64,000 bases of DNA from Streptomyces fradiae ATCC 10745 = DSM 40063. GTDB lineage: Bacteria; Actinomycetota; Actinomycetes; Streptomycetales; Streptomycetaceae. Of this stretch, positions 25,174 through 32,195 are shown piece by piece. The stretch spans positions 4,938,501 through 5,002,500 of the forward strand of contig NZ_CP023696.1 in the NCBI RefSeq assembly GCF_008704425.1, in the 5' to 3' direction. A program made the translations under genes and the position numbers. The notes under the pieces were generated by a model. It had not been told where the DNA came from. It saw only the letters and a program-made list of their open reading frames with translations, and ran no database searches. The number at the start of each line of letters is the position of its first letter. Positions within the stretch are counted from its first letter, which is position 1.

Positions 25174-26283
25174 GTGGACGTGCAGAAGAAGCTCGACGAG
25201 ATCGTCGAGGCGGTCGGCAGCGCCCGGTCCATGCCCATGTCGGCCTCCTGCGTGGTGAACCGCGCCGAACTGCTCGCGAAGCTGGAAGAGGTGCGCCAGG
25301 CGCTCCCCGACTCCCTCGCCCGGGCGAGGGAGGTGATCGGCGGCCGGGAGCAGATGGTCGAGGAGGCCCACCGGGAGGCGGAGCGGATCATCGCCGCCGC
25401 CCACGCCGAGCGCGGCTCCCTCATCTCCGACAGCCAGGTCGCCCGGCAGTCCCAGGAGGAGGCCGACCGCATCCTCGCGGAGGCCCGCCGGGAGGCCGAG
25501 GAGATCCGCGCCGAGGCGGACGACTACGTCGACTCCAAGCTCGCCAACTTCGAGGTCGTCCTCACCAAGACCATCGGCTCCGTCGACCGGGGCCGCGAGA
25601 AGCTCCTCGGCCGGGGCCCCGGCCTGGACGAGCAGGGCTTCGCCGACGAGGACGCCCCCGAGTACAGCTCCGACCCGCAGACCCTGGTCCACCGCGCCGA
25701 CGCGTACGTCGACGCCAAGCTGAGCGCCTTCGAGGCGGTGCTCAGCAAGACCCTGGAGGCCGTCGGACGGGGCCGCCAGAAGCTGCACGGGCGCACCGCC
25801 ACGGACGCCCTCGGCGAGCACATGGCCGCCCAGGACGCGGCGGGCCCCGGCCAGCTCCACACGAGCGACGCCGACTACCTGGCCGGCCTGGCCGAGCAGG
25901 CCGACTTCCAGCCCGCCGCCATGGCCGCCCCGGTCGCGCCGCCCGAGCCGGCGGCCGCCCCCCAGGCCCCGCCGCCGCCCGCGCACCAGCCCGACCCGTA
26001 CGGGTACCCGGCCCAGCAGCCCCAGGACGCGTACGGCTACCAGCAGGACCCCTACGGGTACGCCCAGCAGGGTTACGACCAGAACGGCTACGCCACCCAC
26101 GGCTACGGCGCCCAGCAGGACCCGTACGCCTACCAGCAGCCCCTGGCGGACCACAGCGCGCAGCCGCCCCAGCAGCCGCACCAGCAGACGGCGGCGCTCG
26201 ACGAGACCAGCTTCTTCGACACGAGCATGATCGACCTGGAGCAGCTGCGCCGCTACGAGCAGGGCCGCGGCCAGGGCCACTGA
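25174..26283 (+). CDS. DivIVA-like coiled-coil protein with internal duplication and Tyr/Gln-rich tail
   Basis: 369 residues. About residues 15-115 form a charged coiled coil like DivIVA/ATPase B-subunit-type proteins. A segment YVD(S/A)KL..FE.VL(T/S)KT....RGR.KL.GR occurs twice, at 118-147 and 178-207, 60 residues apart. From about 250 the chain is Pro/Ala-rich and from about 273 to 332 it repeats PYGY and QQ; it ends with a conserved-looking FDTSMIDLEQLRRYEQ helix. No membrane segment. Starts GTG 25174 or GTG 25180 are equivalent; no strong RBS. It sits between coaD and DUF177-rpmF-rnc. Possibly a cytoskeletal or polarity factor, by resemblance to DivIVA/FilP only. Confidence 0.8.
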   Translation: MDVQKKLDEIVEAVGSARSMPMSASCVVNRAELLAKLEEVRQALPDSLARAREVIGGREQMVEEAHREAERIIAAAHAERGSLISDSQVARQSQEEADRILAEARREAEEIRAEADDYVDSKLANFEVVLTKTIGSVDRGREKLLGRGPGLDEQGFADEDAPEYSSDPQTLVHRADAYVDAKLSAFEAVLSKTLEAVGRGRQKLHGRTATDALGEHMAAQDAAGPGQLHTSDADYLAGLAEQADFQPAAMAAPVAPPEPAAAPQAPPPPAHQPDPYGYPAQQPQDAYGYQQDPYGYAQQGYDQNGYATHGYGAQQDPYAYQQPLADHSAQPPQQPHQQTAALDETSFFDTSMIDLEQLRRYEQGRGQGH

Positions 26284-26552
26284 CCCGCCCGCGGCACCGG
26301 CCCGCTCGCGCCTCCCCGCCTCCGCGCCTCCCGCCCGCTGCGGCCCCGGCCGGACCGGGCGCCTCCGGCCGGGGCCGCGAGCGGCCGGATTGGGTCCTGG
26401 GCGGAGCGTCCAGTATCCTGGCTGTTCGGTCGCGAGTACGTCCGCGATCCTGGCTGCCCGCTTAGCCCGACGGCCCGGCCGGTGCGGCCCCTCCACGATT
26501 CTCGAAAGCAGGAAGAGCCCTGAGTACGCGCCTCGACCACCGCAACCCCCTC

Positions 26553-27155
26553 GTGTTCGACACGCACGAGCTGGGGCGGCGTCCCGGCGCGCTCCAGCGG
26601 CTCACCCGCGAGGTGGCGGCCCCCGCCGACCTCGGGATCGACGGAGTGATCGGCGTACCGCAGGGCTCGCCCGTCGAGCTCGACATCCGCCTCGAGTCGG
26701 TCATGGAAGGGGTGCTCGTCACAGGCACCGCCCGTGCGTCGGCCGAGGGGGAGTGCGTAAGGTGTCTGGAGCCGCTGAGCCGAGAGGTCGAGGCGGACTT
26801 CCAGGAGATGTTCTCGTACCCCGACACCGACGACCGGGGCCGCCACGCGGCCTCGGGCGACGATGCCGAGGACGACGAGGGCATCATCCCCCTCGAGGAC
26901 GGCATGTTCGACCTCGAGCCCGTGCTGCGTGACGCGGTGGTGCTCGCACTGCCGATGCAGCCGGTGTGCCGGGAGGACTGTGCGGGACTGTGCCCCGAGT
27001 GCGGGGCCAACCTGAACGACGACCCGGACCACCACCATGACGCCGTCGGCATCCGTTGGGCGGCACTGCAGGGACTCGCCGATTCACTCGGAACCGGTGA
27101 GAAGGACGACATGAGCGGCGCCGAACCGGGCGTCGACGAGAAGCAGGAGAAGTAG
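26553..27155 (+). CDS. DUF177/YceD family protein
   Basis: 200 residues from GTG 26553. DUF177 (YceD) proteins are encoded beside rpmF in most bacteria and affect 23S rRNA accumulation. Visible: ELGRRPGA, GECVRCLEPL and CAGLCPECGANLN, giving four Cys that may bind zinc. The reading frame stays open with plausible coding content back to a CTG at 26520 (LSTRLDHRNPLVFDTHELG), which has AGGAAG five bases upstream; the real start may therefore be CTG. GTG 26553 has no RBS. rpmF follows after two bases. Confidence 0.88.
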   Translation: MFDTHELGRRPGALQRLTREVAAPADLGIDGVIGVPQGSPVELDIRLESVMEGVLVTGTARASAEGECVRCLEPLSREVEADFQEMFSYPDTDDRGRHAASGDDAEDDEGIIPLEDGMFDLEPVLRDAVVLALPMQPVCREDCAGLCPECGANLNDDPDHHHDAVGIRWAALQGLADSLGTGEKDDMSGAEPGVDEKQEK

Positions 27156-27157
27156 CC

Positions 27158-27331
27158 GTGGCTGTTCCGAAGCGGAAGATGTCGCGCAGCAACACGCGCC
27201 ACCGCCGGTCGCAGTGGAAGGCTGCGGTCCCCACCCTGGTTTCGTGCGAGCGTTGCCAGGAGCCGAAGCAGCAGCACATCGCGTGCCCCAGCTGCGGCAC
27301 GTACAACAAGCGCCAGGTCCTCGCGGTCTGA
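27158..27331 (+). CDS. rpmF: 50S ribosomal protein L32
   Basis: 57 residues: AVPKRKMSRSNTRHRRSQWK, then a zinc ribbon with CxxC at 30/33 and 43/46. GTG 27158 comes two bases after the DUF177 stop, with AGGAGAAG as RBS. rnc starts seven bases later. Confidence 0.97.
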   Translation: MAVPKRKMSRSNTRHRRSQWKAAVPTLVSCERCQEPKQQHIACPSCGTYNKRQVLAV

Positions 27332-27338
27332 GGGCTGG

Positions 27339-28211
27339 GTGAGAGGCACCGTGTCCAGCCAGAAGACGGCGGATGAAGCCGCCGGGAAGCAGGCGGAGAA
27401 CACGGCCTCGTCCCACACGCTTCTGGAAGGGCGGCTCGGCTACCAGGTCGAGTCCGCCCTTCTGGTGCGTGCGCTGACGCACCGTTCGTACGCGTACGAG
27501 AACGGCGGTCTGCCCACCAACGAGCGGCTGGAGTTCCTCGGGGACTCCGTGCTCGGCCTGGTGGTCACGGACACGCTGTACCGCACCCACCCCGACCTGC
27601 CCGAAGGCCAGCTGGCCAAGCTGCGGGCCGCGGTGGTCAACTCGCGTGCGCTGGCGGAGGTCGGGCGCGGGCTCGACCTGGGCTCCTTCATCCGGCTCGG
27701 CCGGGGCGAAGAGGGCACGGGCGGCCGGGACAAGGCTTCCATCCTCGCCGACACCCTCGAAGCGGTGATCGGCGCGGTCTATCTCGACCAGGGCCTCGAC
27801 GCGGCGTCCGAGCTGGTCCACCGGCTCTTCGACCCGCTGATCGAGAAGTCCTCGAACCTCGGTGCGGGCCTGGACTGGAAGACCAGCCTCCAGGAGCTGA
27901 CCGCGGCCGAGGGTCTCGGTGTGCCGGAGTACCTCGTCACCGAGACGGGGCCCGACCACGAGAAGACCTTCACTGCTGCCGCCCGCGTCGGTGGTGTCTC
28001 GTACGGCACCGGCACCGGCCGCAGCAAGAAGGAAGCGGAGCAGCAGGCGGCGGAATCCGCCTGGCGCGCGATCCGCAAGGCCGCCGACGAGCGCGAGGCG
28101 GCGGCCGCCGCCGGTGCGGAGGCGTCCGAGGCCGCGGCCGCCTCCGGGGCCCCGGCCGGGGAGGCGCCGTCCGACGCGGACCCCGCGACAGCGGACCAGG
28201 CCCCGGCCTGA
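27339..28211 (+). CDS. rnc: Ribonuclease III
   Basis: 290 residues; double-strand RNA endonuclease, known in S. coelicolor as AbsB, a global regulator of antibiotic production. Catalytic signature NERLEFLGDSVLGL, DKASILADTLEAVIGAVYLDQG with the second acidic cluster, and a C-terminal dsRBD (SLQELTAAEG..GRSKKEAEQQAAESAW). After the dsRBD there is a 40-residue Ala/Glu/Pro tail. GTG 27339 agrees with the S. coelicolor start MRGTV as I recall it; GTG 27351 is an alternative. Confidence 0.96.
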   Translation: MRGTVSSQKTADEAAGKQAENTASSHTLLEGRLGYQVESALLVRALTHRSYAYENGGLPTNERLEFLGDSVLGLVVTDTLYRTHPDLPEGQLAKLRAAVVNSRALAEVGRGLDLGSFIRLGRGEEGTGGRDKASILADTLEAVIGAVYLDQGLDAASELVHRLFDPLIEKSSNLGAGLDWKTSLQELTAAEGLGVPEYLVTETGPDHEKTFTAAARVGGVSYGTGTGRSKKEAEQQAAESAWRAIRKAADEREAAAAAGAEASEAAAASGAPAGEAPSDADPATADQAPA

Positions 28212-28746
28212 CCACCGGCGCTCGGGCCCCGGCCTGACGACCGGCACCCGGGCCCCCGGCCCGGCCACCGGTGACCGGGCCCCGGCCCGGTGGCCTCGGC
28301 CCGGAGGCCCGGTCGGCGAGGTGACGAACCACGCCGGCGGCCGGGGCACGGTCACAGTCCGCTGGTCCGGCCCGGCCCGGCCGACGGGCCGCAGGTCCGG
28401 CCACCGGTAGCGGTGCGACGCCCGGCCGACGGCCAGGCCGCGGCCTGCCGCCGACCGGGCCCGGAGCGCCGCCGCCCAGGCCCGAGCACCGCCGCACCTC
28501 CGATGGCCGCCCCGCCCGGCCGCCACCGGGGGTGCGGCCGCTTCTCCGGCCGGGTGGACCGACCGGGGGAACGCCTCGACGCCAGGCCGCACCACCCGGC
28601 CCCGGGCCCGCCCCCGGGCCCGCCTTCGGACCAGCGGGCACGCCCGCCCGCCTCCCGCCTCCCGTCCCCGTCCGCTGACCGGAACGCCGAGCGAACCGGC
28701 CCCGGCTCCCGCCCCCAGCCCCTTCCCCGCCGACCAGAGGAGTGCC
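28212..28746. other. Gene-free region with degenerate repeats after rnc
   Basis: 535 bases between rnc and mutM. It begins with imperfect repeats of about 27-30 bases (GGGCCCCGGCCTGACGACCGGC type, roughly 28199-28300) that start in the last rnc codons. The remainder is GC low complexity with many GGCC palindromes. No frame has an RBS plus codon bias. Overlapping antisense frames are shadows. Confidence 0.5.
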
Positions 28747-29619
28747 GTGCCCGAGCTGCCCGAGGTGGAAGTCGTCCGGCGGGGTCTCGAACGCTGGGTG
28801 AGCGGCCGCACGGTCGCCTCGGTCGAGGTGCTGCACCCGCGCGCCGTGCGGCGCCACCCCGGGGGCGGCCCCGACTTCGCCGCGCGCCTGACCGGCCACC
28901 GCATCGGCGCGGCCAGGCGGCGCGGCAAGTACCTGTGGCTGCCGCTGGACGACACGGACGCCTCCGTCCTCGGCCACCTCGGCATGAGCGGCCAGCTCCT
29001 CGTCCAGCCCGAGGACGCCCCCGACGAGAAGCACCTGCGCGTGCGGGTGCGCTTCGCCGACACGCTCGGCACCGAACTGCGCTTCGTCGACCAGCGGACC
29101 TTCGGCGGGCTGTCCCTGCACGACAACACCCCCGAGGGCCTGCCCGACGTCATCGCGCACATCGCCCGCGACCCGCTGGACCCGGCGTTCGACGACGCGG
29201 CCTTCCACGCGGCCCTGCGGCTGCGGCGCACCACCATCAAGCGGGCCCTGCTGGACCAGAGCCTCATCAGCGGCGTCGGCAACATCTACGCGGACGAGGC
29301 GCTGTGGCGCTCCCGCCTCCACTACGACCGGCCCACCGCCCTGTTCACCCGGCCCCGCTCGTACGAACTGCTCGGCCACGTCCGGGACGTGATGAACGAG
29401 GCGCTCGCGGCCGGCGGGACCAGCTTCGACAGCCTGTACGTCAACGTGAACGGCGAGTCCGGCTACTTCGACCGGTCCCTCGACGCGTACGGCCGCGAGG
29501 ACGAGCCCTGCCGGCGCTGCGGCACCCCGATGCGCCGCCGCCCGTGGATGAACCGGTCCAGCTACTTCTGCCCCCGCTGCCAACGCCCCCCGCGCCCCAC
29601 GGCCGCGCCCCGCCCCTGA
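28747..29619 (+). CDS. mutM: Formamidopyrimidine-DNA glycosylase
   Basis: 290 residues; excises 8-oxoguanine and ring-opened purines. Catalytic N-terminus PELPEVEVVRRGLE (Pro1, Glu2 after Met removal), the Lys in the RGKYLWLPL strand, H2TH region LLDQSLISGVGNIYADEALW, and a C-terminal zinc finger CRRC...CPRC at about 254-277. GTG 28747 with GAGGAG upstream. It follows rnc, as in S. coelicolor. Confidence 0.96.
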   Translation: MPELPEVEVVRRGLERWVSGRTVASVEVLHPRAVRRHPGGGPDFAARLTGHRIGAARRRGKYLWLPLDDTDASVLGHLGMSGQLLVQPEDAPDEKHLRVRVRFADTLGTELRFVDQRTFGGLSLHDNTPEGLPDVIAHIARDPLDPAFDDAAFHAALRLRRTTIKRALLDQSLISGVGNIYADEALWRSRLHYDRPTALFTRPRSYELLGHVRDVMNEALAAGGTSFDSLYVNVNGESGYFDRSLDAYGREDEPCRRCGTPMRRRPWMNRSSYFCPRCQRPPRPTAAPRP

Positions 29620-29659
29620 CCCGCCCCGACCGGTACCGTCACCGGGGGGCCTTGCGCCG

Positions 29660-29941
29660 TCACGTACGCCGCCTGGCCTTCGCCTTGCGCTCGGCCTCCT
29701 GGCGCTTGCGGATCGCGTGGGAGGACCAGGCGCCGCGATGGCGGTCGCACCGGGAGGCGCCGATCACGGCGAGCCGCCGGCACCTGGTCCCCTTCCCCGC
29801 GGACGGGGCAGGCCTTGCAGCGACGCACGGCACCGGGGAGGCGCACACCGAGGCATGGCCACTCTGCCCGGTGCACAGGGGGCGCGCCGCCCGGCCGCGG
29901 CCATGGCCCTCAGGGCCTCGCCGGTTGTCCGGGCAGCCCAC
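29660..29941 (-). CDS. Small Arg-rich Cys/His protein, putative zinc knuckle
   Basis: 93 residues, convergent with mutM. Contains Cys at several positions and RCRRLAVIGASRCDRH, the spacing C-x(10)-C-x2-H seen in short zinc knuckles of DNA-associated actinobacterial proteins. The C-terminus is a basic helix (IRKRQEAERKAKARRR). Starts at GTG 29941, 33 bases after the CAP-domain gene, so both may share a transcript. No family recognised; codon bias is acceptable but the N-terminal third could be noncoding. A hypothetical gene occurs at this place in S. coelicolor. Confidence 0.45.
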   Translation of the reverse strand: MGCPDNRRGPEGHGRGRAARPLCTGQSGHASVCASPVPCVAARPAPSAGKGTRCRRLAVIGASRCDRHRGAWSSHAIRKRQEAERKAKARRRT

Positions 29942-29974
29942 GCGGCACCGGGCCCCGTCGCCCGCCGGGGAGCC

Positions 29975-30928
29975 TCAGAAGCCGAAGTTCTGCGTCCACC
30001 ACGGGCCGCCGGGGGCGATGTGGACGCCGACGCCGAGGCGCGTGAAGTCGCAGTTCAGGATGTTGTCGCGGTGGCCCTGGCTGTTCATCCAGGACTCCAT
30101 GACCGCCGCCGCGTCCGCCTGGCCGCGGGCGATGTTCTCGCCGCCGAGGCCGTCGACGCCCGCCTGGGCAGCGCGCTCCCACGGGCCGTCGCCGTCGGGG
30201 TCCGTGTGGGAGAAGAAGTCCCGCACGGCCATGTCCTGGCTGAACGCCCGCGCCAGGTCGCCGAGGTCCGTCGACGCGCGGACCGGGCTGCAGCCGGCCT
30301 TGGCGCGCTCCCGGTTGACCAGCTCCAGCACCGCCGCCTCCAGGGCGGCGGCCCGGCTGGACGGGGCGAGCGACGGGGGCTTCGCCGCCGGCTTCTCCGC
30401 GGTCTTCTCCGGGGCCGGCGGCGCCTCGGAGCGGGGCGCGGGGGCGGACGTGCGGGTCTTCGCCGGGGCCGGCGGCGCCGACTTCGTACGGGCCGGGGAG
30501 GTCGACGGGGCCGCGGACGAGGAAGGGGCGGACGGGGTCGGCGAGGCCGACGGGCCGGGGGAGGGGGACTTCGAGGGCGCCGCGAGGGACGGCGAAGCCC
30601 CGGGCGGGGCCGCCGCGGACGGCGCCGCACCGCTCCGTACGGCGTCCGCACGGCCCTGCGCGTCCAGCTCCGCCGGGCCGCCGGTCCGGATGCGCTCCTG
30701 CGGCGAGGCCCCGCCGCCGATCGTGAACGTGTCGCCGCCGGGCAGGACGCCCGACGTCACCGCGACGGCGCCCACCGCCATGGCGGCCGAGGCGCCCAGC
30801 AGCCCGCCGCGCAGCGGCAGCCCGCGCTTCCCGTGCCGCCCGCCCCGGTGCCCCCGGGGCGTACCGGCGGCACCGGCCGCGTGGTCGTCGGCGGCGGGTG
30901 CGGCGCCGGAGCGTCGATGGCGTCCCAT
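29975..30928 (-). CDS. Secreted CAP/SCP-domain protein
   Basis: 317 residues. A short basic cytoplasmic head, a hydrophobic signal/anchor at about 40-60 (LLGASAAMAVGAVAVTSGVL), a long Pro/Ser/Ala-rich linker (100-190), and a C-terminal CAP domain (195-317): LELVNRERAKAGCSPV, FFSHTDPDGDGPWERA, GGENIARGQ, SQGHRDNILNCDFTRLGVG. The two Cys fit one disulfide. Bacterial CAP proteins act at the cell envelope; the exact role is unknown. ATG 30928 has GGAGG eight bases upstream. Confidence 0.9.
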   Translation of the reverse strand: MGRHRRSGAAPAADDHAAGAAGTPRGHRGGRHGKRGLPLRGGLLGASAAMAVGAVAVTSGVLPGGDTFTIGGGASPQERIRTGGPAELDAQGRADAVRSGAAPSAAAPPGASPSLAAPSKSPSPGPSASPTPSAPSSSAAPSTSPARTKSAPPAPAKTRTSAPAPRSEAPPAPEKTAEKPAAKPPSLAPSSRAAALEAAVLELVNRERAKAGCSPVRASTDLGDLARAFSQDMAVRDFFSHTDPDGDGPWERAAQAGVDGLGGENIARGQADAAAVMESWMNSQGHRDNILNCDFTRLGVGVHIAPGGPWWTQNFGF

Positions 30929-31090
30929 CTGCTCTGCCTCCTGCTCCTGCGTCCTGCAGTGCTGTGGTGGTGGTTCGGTCGCCCGCCCGTCATTGGCCCG
31001 GACGGGTGAGGCTCATTGCGTGGGGACTGTACGCCATGGCCCGCCGGAGCCGAGGTGCCCGGGCGGTGATCGGCCGGTTAGCGTGCAGCC

Positions 31091-31372
31091 ATGAGCGACG
31101 AGGCACGGATCACGGCGTGGGTACGCGGACGGGTACAGGGAGTGGGCTTCCGCTGGTTCACCAGGGAGAACGCCCTGGAGATCGGTGGCCTCACCGGATT
31201 CGCCCTCAACCTCGACGACGGCCGCGTCCAGGTCGTCGCCGAAGGGCCGCGTGAGAATTGCCACCGTCTCCTGGACTGGCTCCGCTCCGGCGACACACCC
31301 GGCCGGGTCGACGGCGTCACTGAGATCTGGGACACGCCGCGCGGTGGTTACGAGGGATTCCAGGTGCGCTGA
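31091..31372 (+). CDS. acyP: Acylphosphatase
   Basis: 93 residues; hydrolyses acyl phosphates. GRVQGVGFRWF is the phosphate loop with the catalytic Arg, and the catalytic Asn is in GFALNLDDGRVQV. TAGCGT (31079-31084) lies exactly six bases before the ATG, so transcription should start on the ATG itself. Followed by a terminator; monocistronic. Confidence 0.96.
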   Translation: MSDEARITAWVRGRVQGVGFRWFTRENALEIGGLTGFALNLDDGRVQVVAEGPRENCHRLLDWLRSGDTPGRVDGVTEIWDTPRGGYEGFQVR

Positions 31373-31378
31373 AAGGCG

Positions 31379-31409
31379 TCCGCGCGCCCCCATTCCGGGG
31401 GCGCGCGGA
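31379..31409. terminator. acyP terminator
   Basis: 13-bp perfect stem (31379-31391 with 31397-31409), loop ATTCC, six bases after the acyP stop. Confidence 0.85.
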
Positions 31410-31774
31410 GCGTGAAAGGGGCGCTCGTGGCGCCCGTGTGCGCGGCCTCGTGAGACAGAAATGACCAGGTGATTGCCGAGAAGGGGTTGTGAGTAAGGGC
31501 CCCGCGCGCAAGGATGATCTCGGGGCCCTTCCGGGTGCCGCGCGTGAGGCGCCGCCGCAGGTTCCGCGGCAGTGACGCTTCCGGCCGCCCGTCGATCCCG
31601 GCCGTGATCGTGTTGACCGTCAAACTTTTTGGTGAGAGTCTGGAAGCCCCGCGCACCTTAGCTGTTCGGCGGTGAGAACCGCATCGGCATCCCCTCCGCC
31701 GGGCATCGCGGGTGCGAAAGCCCTCACGACCCACACCGCTTCGGTCGGTCACTCATTGTGGAGGACCATCCATC
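31410..31774. other. Long leader/intergenic region of the small coiled-coil gene
   Basis: 365 bases without a gene. A second hairpin (31495-31504 with 31521-31530, 10 bp) follows the acyP terminator. At 31612-31640 a TTGACCGTCAAAC sequence, itself an inverted repeat TTGA-N3-TCAA, is followed by a run of five T; it is the best -35 candidate but no good TANNNT is properly spaced. The last 80 bases are a mixed-composition leader ending in GGAGG (31760-31764). Confidence 0.45.
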
Positions 31775-31987
31775 ATGGCAAAGGCGCTTCTCGGATATGT
31801 CGGCGGTACCGACCCGCGACTGCTCGCCGAGATGCGACGGCTTCAGCAGCGCGTCCAGGACCTGGAATCCGAGCTGGTCCGGATCCAGTCCGAGAAGGAC
31901 GCGCTCGCCGCTGCCGCCGCTCACCGCGAGCCGCTGCTCGACGGCATCGACATCGACGTACCCAAGGGCGAGCCTGCGCTCACCTGA
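31775..31987 (+). CDS. Small coiled-coil protein, conserved in Streptomyces
   Basis: 70 residues, MAKALLGYVGGTDPRLLAEMRRLQQRVQDLESELVRI and a short acidic end. A single heptad coiled coil (about 15-45) dominates. No Cys, signal or membrane part. GGAGG lies ten bases before ATG 31775; the upstream in-frame ATG at 31712 has none. A long leader and a textbook terminator around it suggest strong, separately regulated expression. I know it as a conserved hypothetical next to smc; a structural or chromosome-linked role is only a guess from position. Confidence 0.85.
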   Translation: MAKALLGYVGGTDPRLLAEMRRLQQRVQDLESELVRIQSEKDALAAAAAHREPLLDGIDIDVPKGEPALT

Positions 31988-32054
31988 CTCCCACCCGGAG
32001 CCCGCGGCACCCGGGCCCGCGGGAAGGTGAGAAACACTCTCGCGACAGATATGC

Positions 32055-32082
32055 AAGGGACGCTCCGGCGTCCCTTCTTTCT
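32055..32082 (+). terminator. Intrinsic terminator with T-rich tail
   Basis: 9-bp stem AAGGGACGC / GCGTCCCTT with TCCG loop, followed by TCTTTCTTTTCC-type pyrimidine tract. This classical form is rare in such a GC-rich genome. Confidence 0.9.
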
Positions 32083-32195
32083 TTTCCCGCCCCGCGTTCA
32101 CCGGGGTGTTCCACCCCGGCCGCCCCGTGCTTACCGACTGGTCTGCCCCTCTCGTTCGGCGGTCAAACGAAACCGGCCCGGTAGAGTCCCGGAGC

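Noticed and set aside
28286..28746. Overlapping low-complexity frames between rnc and mutM
   Set aside because: Composition and lack of RBS point to noncoding GC-rich DNA with slippage repeats.
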